64,000 nucleotides of DNA, from contig CP074575.1 in NCBI GenBank assembly GCA_018394315.1, forward strand, positions 833,501 to 897,500, in the 5' to 3' direction. A program made the position numbers and the translations under genes. The stretch comes from Mycoplasmatota bacterium. Its GTDB lineage: Bacteria; Bacillota_I; Bacilli_A; MAG-NZ. Position 1 is the stretch's first letter, and each line of letters starts with the position of its first letter. Of this stretch, positions 18,730-27,327 are shown in pieces. The notes beneath the pieces were generated by a model that was not told the DNA's origin, did not search any database, and saw only the letters and a program-made list of their open reading frames with translations.

Positions 18730-21700
18730 ATGGAAAGAAATACGTCTATAGTTGAGGCAATGATTATTAATGCTAGAAATCATTTGCTGGACACGTCTTT
18801 TAATAATAGGATGATAAACTCTAAAATTACCCAAAATAAGGGATTATCATTTAATGTTGAAAACTTGGATAAATTTTACGAACTAGTAGCCGGAAATAAC
18901 TCTTTTACTTTTCTTCCATTAGAAAACAAGAAGACTCCTGATTCTAATTTAACGTCAAGTGACAAAGTTAACTTTGAGTACAATAAGAATATTGAAAAGG
19001 TTGGAATTGTTGATGCTGTTTGTATTTTAGACACTACAAAAAAGCCTTCTATCCTTAGTCTGAAGTCGAGTATTGATGAGGGTGATTCAAAGTTAATGTA
19101 CAAAGTTAAAGGTGAAAGTGCATACATAGAATTAGTAGAAAAAATATATGAGGATATTAAAAAGAATTTTACTAAGTATGGTATTGATGAAGATAACGTA
19201 TATAACAAGGATATGTTATTTTCAGGTTTTAAAAAGAAAATTGAAAACGATATAGATAGTATAAAATTATCTCTTTATATTGCATTCTTAAGTATTCTTA
19301 AGAATGAGGGAATACCAAAGGACTATATATTTTTTGGTGGGATAAATAAAAAAAATGAGATTACTCAAGTTAGTAATCTAATTGATAAATTAATTTTTGC
19401 AGGTACTAAGGGGTTCAAGAAAGCTTTAGTTCCTAAGAAGAATAAAAAAGATATCGCAAATTTACCTTCTCAAGTCGCTGAAAATCTTGAAATTGTTTTT
19501 GTCTCTAATATAGATGAGGCAGTTTTATCTGTGTTTGATATGGTTAATTCTGTGGAACATAATGATTTAAGTAATGACTTTATATTGAATAAGAAAAATC
19601 AACCTCAAAAAATATTTTATGTAAATTATAATCAGGATGATTTAAGATCAAGAATGGAAGAAATTTATTTGAATAGTAAACGTCATATTGAGGAACAAGG
19701 AATAAATATCTTATTTCTTTCATTAGGATTTACGCAATGGAGAAGCCCAGTGAAACCAGAGGAGATTATTAACTCACCGTTAATTTTTATACCTGTGAAT
19801 ATTGAGATTAGTAACTATAAGAACATATATAAAATATCTTACTCTAATTCAGAAATAATTCTTAATAAGTCATTAATAAAAAAATTGGAACTTGAGTTTA
19901 ATATAAACTTTGATGAATTATTATTAGATGTTGTTGATGAACGTGACTTTGAAGTATCTAAATATATTGAAAAATTTATGAAAATTACTAGAGAGTCTGG
20001 GAACGATTTTGGAATGGATTCTTCCGCAGTTCACTTAAGTTTCTATTCATATAGTAAATTCTTAATGTATAACGATTTGGATCCAATAAATTGGGAGGAT
20101 GTTCTTCAAGGTGAAGAGGATAATGTATTAACTGATATTTTTGTTAATCATAAATATCACGAGGTAAGCGATGTAGATGATAAAAAATTAATAGATAGTA
20201 ATAGTGAAATAGATATGATAAACAATGTTCTTGATGCGGATTCATCACAACTACTAGCTATCTCTAAAGTAAATCGTGGGAACTCAATTATAATACAAGG
20301 ACCTCCAGGAACTGGTAAATCTCAAACAATTGTGAACTTGATTTCGGAGGGAATAATTCGAAATAAAAAAATCTTATTCATGAGCGAAAAACTTGCTGCG
20401 ATGGATGTTGTATATAGCCGATTAAGATCTCTGAATCTAAGTCACGTTGCATTACAACTTCATTCAGATAAGGTCAATAAATCGCAAGTAATTAACGAGC
20501 TGCAGAAAACATATTATATGAATAAAATAAACGTTAAGAATACGGATTATGATATCGTAAACAAATTAGATGATCTACGTCGAGAGATAAATAACTATTA
20601 TGAATTACTAAATAAAAAATCCTCGAAGTCTAAATTATCTATTGTAGAGGCTTATCGTTTAATCATTAAATTAGAAAATTACTTCAAAATTAACGACATT
20701 GATGTTTATAAACTTGACGTTCATAACGAGTATTTGATGGAGTCTAGCGAAGTTCAGTTTGATAATTTATTAAGTGATCTTGAATCGTTAGAGATTTTTT
20801 ATAACAAATATGGAACAATGAGTGATAATCCTTTAACAAGTATTTCAATTGAAAAGCCTTTATCACATCATGATATGAATAAATATAAAAGCCAAATTAA
20901 TGAGTTGATTAGTGAGCTTACTTCGGTTACTAATAAGATTGCAATTACTAAAGGGAATCAAACTATAATAGACGATTTATCGATATCAAACATTAAGAAG
21001 ATTTTGGCTGTAATAGAAGATCATTCTTCCTTATTAAATAACATTAACAATATTGATTATCCACTCCTAGCAGAAAATAGAGACTTGTTATACGATATTT
21101 TTATGAACTATTGGGATAGTTCAGAAATTAATAACTTAATAAAGAGCAATATATACAATAACTCTAGTGCTGTTGATGAATTGTTATCTTTATTAGAAGC
21201 AATATCTGAAGAAACAGAGTTTCTTAAAAGAAATAATAGTTTTTTAAAACGAAAAAGTCAAAACTTTAAAATACATAAAGATAAGATTGTTAGCAAATAT
21301 TTTAATAAAGATAATGTCAAACTAAGTGATATCGAGACTTCGCTTTCGTGGCTTTATAAAAAATTGTATGTCAAATATATGTTGATTAAAGAAGACGAGC
21401 TATTAAAGAATATTTTTGGTAAAAGAAGTAGAACTGATAACATTAAAATAATTGCTTCGTTATTTCAGTCTTTAGAAGAAATTGTTAAGTTCCTTGAAAA
21501 AGAGTTAAACTTTGAAAATGCTACAATTGAAACTTATTTCAAGTATTTAATGAATTTTGCAACAAATGATTTCAGTAACTTAAATAGTATAGTTGATATA
21601 ATAAACAATGTGACTGAATCACTTGGAATTGATTTGGAAAGTATATTCAGTTCAAATGAATTTATGACATTCAAAATAAGCGAAATAATCGGTGAGTTTG

Positions 21701-24045
21701 GCATTATCAGAGATGGTATGAATACACTTAATGATATTGTAGCCTTAAAAGAGATTAAGAATGGACTTGATGAGAATATTACTAATGAGTACTTGAGAGA
21801 AATCTTACAAAACGAACTATATTCTAAACATATTTCGAAAGTTTTTTCTTATATTAGATACAATAGTATAGTTCAGGAAATAATGAATTATAATTCTGAA
21901 CTAGAGAATTTTAATGCAATGGTTTTTGATCAAAAGATACGAGAGTTCATATATTTGGATAATAGAAATATCCAAGTGAACAATTTGCAAAATACATTGG
22001 ATGCTCATTTTTATAATGTTTACGATATAAGAAAAGATGAAACATTAAGCGTTGAAAATAAAGACGACATAATTAGCTATCTATTGCAAACTTTTAATAG
22101 AAAATACAATGTACCGACTGTAAAAGAATTATTAAAGAAAGCATTTAATCCAATAATTAAGTTGAAACCAGTTTTTATGATGTCACCAATTTCGGTTTCA
22201 CAGTATTTGGAGCCAATTGTCGGGATGTTCGATATTGTTATATTCGATGAAGCTTCACAGATAAAGCCACAGGATGCATTTGGTTCACTTTTGAGAGCCA
22301 AACAAGTTGTTGTTGTTGGAGATGAGAAACAACTTCCACCTACTAACTTTTTTGAGAGTTACTATGGTATAACAGATACGTTTGTTGAAGATGCAGTATC
22401 TAACTATGAAAGTATTCTAACTCTAATAAGAGGAACTGGGGTTCCACTTACCACTCTAAACTGGCACTACCGCAGTAAACACCATAATCTCATTGAAATA
22501 AGCAATAAACATTTTTATGGTGAAGAATTATCTATCTTCCCTTCTAAGTATAAGAGTAATCCGGATTTTGGAATTACATACGAATATGTAGATGGATCTT
22601 TTGATCGTGGAAAAAGTAGAACGAATTCACTTGAGGCAAGAAGAGTTGCCCAAGAAGTTATTAAACATGCAAGAAATAATCCGAACTTATCATTAGGTGT
22701 AGCGACGATAAACATTAACCAAAGGGATTTGATTTTGTCTGAGATTAAGAAAATGAGAGCAAAAGATCATTCGTTAGACGATTTCTTTAGTGAAGATAGG
22801 AATGAACCATTCTTCGTTAAAAACTTAGAAAGTGTTCAAGGGGATGAAAGAGAAGTTATCTTTGTTAGTATTGGATATGCTAAAGATCAAAATGGAAATA
22901 TTATTCAAAATTTTGGTGCTATTAACCATATAGGTGGGGAAAGAAGACTAAATGTTTTGATGACTAGATCAAGACAAAAATGTGTACTGTTCACGGGACT
23001 AAAAGCTGCTGACTTAGAGGTTGATTACAATACAGCAGAAGGGGTAAAGGTCCTTAAAAAATTTCTTGATTTTGCCGAGAGAACCTCAAGCAATATTGAA
23101 ACATATAAAACGAGCGATACGAAGGAATTTTCAATTGAGATTGCTGAGGAATTAAAAAAACATGGCTATAATGTTACCTTCAATGTAGGAAATTCACATT
23201 ACTTCGTTGATATAGCTGTCCATAATCCAAATGATGAATCTGAATATATTTTAGGAATTGAGTTTGATAACTCTACCTATATTCAATCTAGAACTGCAGG
23301 AGAGCGTGAAAGAATTAGAAATAATATTATGAGATCGAAGGGGTGGAATATATATAAGTTATATATCACTTCGTGGTTTAATAATAGAATAAAAGAAATT
23401 GATAACATTTTAGATTACTTATCTCAAATAGAAACTGAAAAGATCGACTATGGGGAAGTTGTTGAGTTTTATGAAGAACAGGTAAATGTAGCTACTAGAT
23501 TCGGATTCAGGCCATATAAGAAATTTGATAAAAGGATTGAGAACATTAAGAAGTTCGTTAAGGAACCAGTTCAAATTCAGAAATATGTCCTAGATCTTAT
23601 TACAGTAGAATCGCCAATCAGATTAAGTACAATAAATTCAAGAATATTAGAAAATTCTTACTTAGAAACTAAGGAGAAAGTATTCAACGGAAGTGTGAAA
23701 AAAGCTCTTTCCAAACTTCAAGAAAGTGGAGTTATCTATAAAGATGAGGGATTTTATTTCATCAGTGATAGATCTCAATTTATTCCTTTTAAAGATAGGA
23801 GAGCAATTGTTGGTTCTTTTACGTTGGAGGATGTACGTGAGGAAGAATATATTCATGCAATTAGAGAAATTACTAAAAACAGTTTTGGTATAGATACTGA
23901 AAATATTGCAACCATTATTTCAAATTATCTTGGATTTGATAACATTAACTTCGATATTCATGATAGAATCGAAAGACTTTCAATTAGATTGGTTAATTCT
24001 GAAACATTATTTATAGATAAGAACAACAATTTACAGCTTAGATAA
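18730..24045 (+). CDS. DUF4011-SF1 helicase-Vsr-like nuclease protein (probable anti-phage defence)
   Basis: 1771 residues. N-terminal DUF4011-like region (about 290-470: NILFLSLGFTQWRSPVKPEE). SF1 helicase: Walker A GPPGTGKSQTIV near 524-535; a long helical insertion (about 600-1130, coiled-coil-like); DEAS Walker B near 1173; GDEKQLPP near 1195; HYRSKHHNLI near 1245; ESVQGDERE near 1370; RLNVLMTRSRQK near 1408. Then a Vsr-like PD-(D/E)XK nuclease (about 1480-1560: FVDIAVHNP, LGIEFD, RSKGWNIYKLYITSWF) and a C-terminal DUF3320-like/winged segment (about 1600-1771). All helicase and nuclease motif residues look intact. Single-gene defence proteins with this order are known (I recall the name Hhe). 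Between island cores G and C, apparently monocistronic, ATG with GAGGTGG upstream. Confidence 0.82.
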   Translation: MERNTSIVEAMIINARNHLLDTSFNNRMINSKITQNKGLSFNVENLDKFYELVAGNNSFTFLPLENKKTPDSNLTSSDKVNFEYNKNIEKVGIVDAVCILDTTKKPSILSLKSSIDEGDSKLMYKVKGESAYIELVEKIYEDIKKNFTKYGIDEDNVYNKDMLFSGFKKKIENDIDSIKLSLYIAFLSILKNEGIPKDYIFFGGINKKNEITQVSNLIDKLIFAGTKGFKKALVPKKNKKDIANLPSQVAENLEIVFVSNIDEAVLSVFDMVNSVEHNDLSNDFILNKKNQPQKIFYVNYNQDDLRSRMEEIYLNSKRHIEEQGINILFLSLGFTQWRSPVKPEEIINSPLIFIPVNIEISNYKNIYKISYSNSEIILNKSLIKKLELEFNINFDELLLDVVDERDFEVSKYIEKFMKITRESGNDFGMDSSAVHLSFYSYSKFLMYNDLDPINWEDVLQGEEDNVLTDIFVNHKYHEVSDVDDKKLIDSNSEIDMINNVLDADSSQLLAISKVNRGNSIIIQGPPGTGKSQTIVNLISEGIIRNKKILFMSEKLAAMDVVYSRLRSLNLSHVALQLHSDKVNKSQVINELQKTYYMNKINVKNTDYDIVNKLDDLRREINNYYELLNKKSSKSKLSIVEAYRLIIKLENYFKINDIDVYKLDVHNEYLMESSEVQFDNLLSDLESLEIFYNKYGTMSDNPLTSISIEKPLSHHDMNKYKSQINELISELTSVTNKIAITKGNQTIIDDLSISNIKKILAVIEDHSSLLNNINNIDYPLLAENRDLLYDIFMNYWDSSEINNLIKSNIYNNSSAVDELLSLLEAISEETEFLKRNNSFLKRKSQNFKIHKDKIVSKYFNKDNVKLSDIETSLSWLYKKLYVKYMLIKEDELLKNIFGKRSRTDNIKIIASLFQSLEEIVKFLEKELNFENATIETYFKYLMNFATNDFSNLNSIVDIINNVTESLGIDLESIFSSNEFMTFKISEIIGEFGIIRDGMNTLNDIVALKEIKNGLDENITNEYLREILQNELYSKHISKVFSYIRYNSIVQEIMNYNSELENFNAMVFDQKIREFIYLDNRNIQVNNLQNTLDAHFYNVYDIRKDETLSVENKDDIISYLLQTFNRKYNVPTVKELLKKAFNPIIKLKPVFMMSPISVSQYLEPIVGMFDIVIFDEASQIKPQDAFGSLLRAKQVVVVGDEKQLPPTNFFESYYGITDTFVEDAVSNYESILTLIRGTGVPLTTLNWHYRSKHHNLIEISNKHFYGEELSIFPSKYKSNPDFGITYEYVDGSFDRGKSRTNSLEARRVAQEVIKHARNNPNLSLGVATININQRDLILSEIKKMRAKDHSLDDFFSEDRNEPFFVKNLESVQGDEREVIFVSIGYAKDQNGNIIQNFGAINHIGGERRLNVLMTRSRQKCVLFTGLKAADLEVDYNTAEGVKVLKKFLDFAERTSSNIETYKTSDTKEFSIEIAEELKKHGYNVTFNVGNSHYFVDIAVHNPNDESEYILGIEFDNSTYIQSRTAGERERIRNNIMRSKGWNIYKLYITSWFNNRIKEIDNILDYLSQIETEKIDYGEVVEFYEEQVNVATRFGFRPYKKFDKRIENIKKFVKEPVQIQKYVLDLITVESPIRLSTINSRILENSYLETKEKVFNGSVKKALSKLQESGVIYKDEGFYFISDRSQFIPFKDRRAIVGSFTLEDVREEEYIHAIREITKNSFGIDTENIATIISNYLGFDNINFDIHDRIERLSIRLVNSETLFIDKNNNLQLR

Positions 24046-24173
24046 GTTGATACAGATAATTCGATTGTCTCAAAACTCTAATGAAGACTCGTTTAATAGA
24101 TGAAAAGGTAGATGATTACATTTACAAAAATGTTAGAAAAATCTGAGCAACTTACAATCAAGAACGTTACAGC

Positions 24174-24191
24174 GCGCCGTATCATAAATAA
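24174..24191 (+). repeat. SCC-like att core C
   Basis: GCGCCGTATCATAAATAA: one substitution (and the last base) from the rlmH end, and closest to the staphylococcal TATCATAA form. Preceded by AACGTTAC, the right-arm motif shared with cores D and E. Confidence 0.9.
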
Positions 24192-24239
24192 CAGCTTAAC
24201 TCTAATTGATAACGCGTAACACTACATCTAGATAATTTA

Positions 24240-24434
24240 AATTATAATGTAAAGATGATTAATAATGCTATTGGTATTAACTTAGTAGGTAAAAAAAAAC
24301 CTGCAGTTCATCATCACTATATTGGAATTAATGAAGAGGAAGAAAAAGTAGTACATAAGATATATGAACTATTTAATGCTGGATACGGATATATAGCAAC
24401 TGCTATAAATTGTCAAGGATGGACTTCAAGCTGA
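24240..24434 (+). pseudogene. Remnant of a large serine recombinase (Ccr-like)
   Basis: An open stretch with no start encodes KKPAVHHHYIGINEEEEKVV followed by HKIYELFNAGYGYIATAINC and QGWTSS, ending in TGA. The pattern E-x-x-V-x-x-I-(Y/F)-E-L-(Y/F)-x-x-G-Y-G-(x)-x-x-I-A is the recombinase-domain signature of large serine recombinases (pfam Recombinase, to which CcrA/B/C belong). The catalytic resolvase domain is missing, so this is inactive. It lies 50 bases after att core C, where the recombinase of an SCC-like cassette might be expected. Confidence 0.6.
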
Positions 24435-24586
24435 TTTATAGATTGATATAGAATTTACACTGAATCGTGGTGTATGAGTATGATGGAAACATTAGTGATG
24501 TTTCCTTTTCTTGTGGTGAGGTGCTATAATTTGGTAAAGAAAGAAGAATGTTCATCGAACTTGTAAAAAAACGGGAGGAAGATATA
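24435..24586 (+). other. Short intergenic stretch with a hairpin
   Basis: Holds an imperfect stem (GGAAACATTAGTGATGTTTCC, 24484-24504, perfect 9-base arms) followed by TTTTC, a likely terminator of the decayed recombinase unit, then the promoter region of the GNAT gene. Confidence 0.5.
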
Positions 24587-25462
24587 GTGTATAGAGAAAT
24601 GAAAAAAGCAGATTTGACCTTAGTGAATGGTATGCTAGGAAGAATAAATAGCTCAGCTAAAAAGGTTTTTAATCAAGCATATGAAGATGGGAATTTAGTT
24701 AGTTGTTTAATGTACGATGATAAGAATGATAGAGGAGTCTTTACAATTGTAGAGGGTCCTAATTATTATGCTTTGCAAGTATCTTTTGACAAGGATGTTA
24801 GTAATTATAAAGTTATAAAGGTCATTCATGAAGGATTGGACAAAATTATAAAAGTTAGAGGTTCCAAAGATATATATTTAAACATTAATGGATATAATCC
24901 TTCAATAATAAATTATTTTAGAAATTACAACTTTACTCAAGATTCGTTGGGATTTGAATATAGCTTTTCCACTTCATCAGAGACTATAGATGCAATTTCT
25001 AACTTTAAGGTTGAGGAGGGGTTAACCTTCAAGGGTTTTGAAGAAGAGAATGCTCACAATTATATAGAACTTTTAGATGATGCTTTTAGGCAACTTGATA
25101 TTGATAGTAATGAAGAGCAGGATCGATATAGAAAGAGCGGTCAAAAATTTCTTTCATGGCTAAGAAAGGTAGATGAGAAAAAGAATTTTGGCGCTTTGTG
25201 GAGCAACGTTGATTTGGTTGGAGTATACATCTTAAATGATGATTGTATACATACAATAGCAGTGAATCCAAAATATGAGGGAAAGGGATTTGGAAATCAA
25301 ATAATGAAATATTGCTTAAAAAATTTGATTTTGAACAAAAAATATAAAGAGGTTTATCTACAAGTACTTTTCGAAAATAAAAGAGCTCAGAAATTTTATA
25401 TTAAAAACGGATTCGAAGTAAGAGGATATTACTGTGAGAATACATATGTGTCAAAAATGTAA
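24587..25462 (+). CDS. GNAT acetyltransferase (two-domain)
   Basis: 291 residues if started at the GTG 24587, which has GGGAGGAAG upstream; the frame opens at ATG 24548 but lacks a ribosome site. The C-terminal half (about 140-290) is a clear GNAT fold: GLTFKGFEEENAHNYIELLDDAF, AVNPKYEGKGFGNQIMKYCL (acetyl-CoA pyrophosphate loop, G-K-G-F-G-N) and VLFENKRAQKFYIKNGFEV. The N-terminal half resembles a degenerate second GNAT domain. The substrate cannot be told. The gene is the only intact cargo between island cores C and D. Confidence 0.78.
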   Translation: MYREMKKADLTLVNGMLGRINSSAKKVFNQAYEDGNLVSCLMYDDKNDRGVFTIVEGPNYYALQVSFDKDVSNYKVIKVIHEGLDKIIKVRGSKDIYLNINGYNPSIINYFRNYNFTQDSLGFEYSFSTSSETIDAISNFKVEEGLTFKGFEEENAHNYIELLDDAFRQLDIDSNEEQDRYRKSGQKFLSWLRKVDEKKNFGALWSNVDLVGVYILNDDCIHTIAVNPKYEGKGFGNQIMKYCLKNLILNKKYKEVYLQVLFENKRAQKFYIKNGFEVRGYYCENTYVSKM

Positions 25463-25489
25463 ACAAGTTGCAGCTGAAAACGTTATAAC

Positions 25490-25507
25490 GCGCCTTATCA
25501 TAAATAA
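25490..25507 (+). repeat. SCC-like att core D
   Basis: GCGCCTTATCATAAATAA, 27 bases after the GNAT stop. The upstream arm GTTGCAGCTGAAAACGTTA is nearly identical to that of core E (GTTGCACCTGAAAACGTTA). Confidence 0.88.
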
Positions 25508-25607
25508 TGGAAATATGAAGGATGATTATAAGAAAGCGGTAGTACATTAATAGCTGGCTAATCTGCTACAGTGTTGGTAAATTAGAAGGTAGTTCTTCTA
25601 CAACATC

Positions 25608-25798
25608 TTATAATGAATCATTAGCAGGTGGATTATTGTTGGTTGTGAATAGGCTTTAAAGCAGTTCTTGCTGTGGATTTGTTATCACCTACACTTAACA
25701 CATGGCAATTTAGGAAGAGAAACGTAATATCAATTTAGGGAATATTAGGAATGTCGAGTAAATTTATAAAAGATTTAACTTTACTATAAGAGGCTTTA
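25608..25798 (+). pseudogene. Decayed gene fragment also present at 41567-41732
   Basis: Shares with 41567-41732 the stretches AATGAATCATTAGC, GTGAAT-GGCTTT, GATTGTTATCACCT-like and CAATTTAG...AGGAATGTCGA. Stops occur in every frame. The parent protein is not recognised; in the other copy one frame reads AADWLSPGNLVIIRNVEGKY, which I cannot assign. Confidence 0.4.
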
Positions 25799-25915
25799 GT
25801 TATATAAGAGAATGGATGTATAATCTGTTAGATGAACTTATTGAGGAAGTAATTTAGTAACTAGTATACTGAAATTGCAACAGTTATGATACAAGTTAGG
25901 TCTAAGACGAGATGT
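25799..25915 (+). pseudogene. Duplicated 3' end of an NAD-dependent epimerase gene
   Basis: The bases encode IREWMYNLLDELIEEVI followed by a stop, then ~60 bases of shared non-coding sequence (AACTxGTATACTGAAATTGC, then GGTCTAAGACGAGAT). The intact gene at 35069-35929 ends VREWIFNLLDEIIEEVI with the same downstream bases. A truncated relic of a second copy. Confidence 0.7.
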
Positions 25916-26101
25916 TGAGGAATTTATAACATATTACAAATAAAAATGTTACGACAATCCATACCTTAAATAGAGTTAATACATGTTATAAATTCATACA
26001 ATTTTTATAAAATATTATTATAAGGAAACGCCAAGTTTTTTCTTCTTTTGTATGATAAGTCTTGTTAAAAAAATTTTGATTTGAAATAAAAAAAATTCTT
26101 G

Positions 26102-26130
26102 TTGACATTTGTACTGTTTTTATTTAAACT
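26102..26130 (+). promoter_or_regulatory. Promoter of the proline T-box operon
   Basis: TTGACA, 17-base spacer, TAAACT; begins transcription shortly before the T-box stem I. Confidence 0.8.
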
Positions 26131-26149
26131 GTAAAATATATAACATGTT

Positions 26150-26348
26150 GATGAGGACTAGTAAAATTATAATTTGTTTAGAGAGAGTTACTGTTTGGTG
26201 AAAAGTAATAACAAATTAATTTGAACCTACCTTTGAGTGATACTAATTATATCCGGATCCATATCCGTTATCAATGATAAGTGCTTATGAACTAAGGTGG
26301 TACCGCGGAATTTTTCGTCCTTTGAAAAATTCTTGCGGTACTTTTTTT
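26150..26348 (+). promoter_or_regulatory. T-box riboswitch, proline-specific (CCU specifier)
   Basis: Canonical T-box sequence AAGGTGGTACCGCGG at 26294-26308 followed by a strong terminator (GTACCGCGGAATTTTT / AAAAATTCTTGCGGTAC, then seven T). In stem I the stretch GAACCTACCTTTGAG places the specifier CCT at 26226-26228, a proline codon. Uncharged tRNA-Pro would favour the antiterminator and turn on proBAC downstream. A proS remnant follows directly, so the leader may originally have served proS. Confidence 0.92.
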
Positions 26349-26379
26349 ATTATAAAAGGAGGAAACCCTGAAGAATTAA

Positions 26380-26489
26380 AAAATAATTAGTAGAGATATT
26401 GACTTTGCTAATTGGTATGTAGATATTGTTGAAGGTTTAGAAAATATACATCAATCAAAGGTTATATGGTTATAAAACCAAACAAGTAA
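26380..26489 (+). pseudogene. Remnant of the proS (prolyl-tRNA synthetase) 5' end
   Basis: One frame reads IISRDIDFANWYVDIVEG and, after a frameshift, GYMVIKPNK. This matches the ProRS N-terminus (ITxRxxDFxxWYxDVV... RGxMVIKPYGYA). It has stops and no start, and sits behind AAAAGGAGG just after the proline T-box. Best read as the scar of a lost proS whose leader now drives proBAC. Confidence 0.65.
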
Positions 26490-26517
26490 TTAATATTTAT
26501 ACAAGGAGGAGATTACA

Positions 26518-27327
26518 ATTAGAGAACAAATAATGGCTTCAAATAGAATAGTAATAAAGGTAGGAACTTCTTCCTTGGCATATTCTAATGGCAAATTAAA
26601 TTTACGTCAAATTGAAAAACTATGTCAGGTTATAACTGACTTAAGTAATAGGGGTAAGGAAATCGTTCTAATTACTAGTGGTGCTATTGGCGCTGGAATT
26701 GGTAGATTAGGGTTAAATGATAAACCGAAAAAATTAGAGATGAAACAAGCTACCGCAGCAATAGGACAAGCTTACTTAATGCAAATATACCAACGTTTCT
26801 TTGCTAAATATAGTCAACTATGCGCTCAAATGTTATTAACTAAAGAAATTGTCGATAATCATCTTAAAAGGGAAAACGTTGTAAGAACATTTGAAGAACT
26901 ATTTAAGATAGGTGTTATACCAATAGTAAATGAAAATGATTCTGTTTCTACAGACGAAATAATTGGAGATGTTTTTTCGGATAATGATAATTTGTCGTCA
27001 GTGGTTGCTGTTATAAATAAAGCGGATTTGCTCATTATTTTAAGTAACATTGACGGTGTTTATAAAAAAGTAAATGGTAATCTAAGTAACAATGTTATTA
27101 ACAATGTTGATATTATTACTGAGGAAATATATGGTTATGTATCTAATGAAAAGTCTTCACTTGGCACAGGAGGAATGAGTTCAAAACTAAACGCGGTAAA
27201 ATATGCTATGGACAACTCAGTAGATTCAATTATATGTAATAGTAAGGATTTAAATATTATATATGATTGCTTAGAGGGAAAAATAGTTGGAACTTTTTTT
27301 AAGGCAGGAAAAGAAGATGAAAATTAA
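26518..27327 (+). CDS. proB: Glutamate 5-kinase, short form without PUA domain
   Basis: First step of proline synthesis: phosphorylates glutamate with ATP. Amino-acid-kinase fold with RIVIKVGTSSL, VLITSGAIGAGIGRLG, VNENDSVSTDEI (substrate loop), ADLLIILSNIDGVY and GTGGMSSKLNA. About 269 residues, the PUA-less form. Start: the ATG at 26533 lies ~25 bases after AAGGAGG, too far, whereas an in-frame ATT at 26518 sits 8 bases after it and gives (M)REQIMASNRIVIKVGTS, matching the usual MRE... start. I take ATT as a non-canonical start, or a decayed ATG with weak use of 26533. Overlaps proA by 11 bases. Confidence 0.88.
   Translation: MREQIMASNRIVIKVGTSSLAYSNGKLNLRQIEKLCQVITDLSNRGKEIVLITSGAIGAGIGRLGLNDKPKKLEMKQATAAIGQAYLMQIYQRFFAKYSQLCAQMLLTKEIVDNHLKRENVVRTFEELFKIGVIPIVNENDSVSTDEIIGDVFSDNDNLSSVVAVINKADLLIILSNIDGVYKKVNGNLSNNVINNVDIITEEIYGYVSNEKSSLGTGGMSSKLNAVKYAMDNSVDSIICNSKDLNIIYDCLEGKIVGTFFKAGKEDEN

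Noticed and set aside
18730-24045. BREX/DISARM or type I restriction locus
   Set aside because: No methyltransferase, PglZ, or HsdM/S neighbour; the helicase-nuclease gene stands alone.
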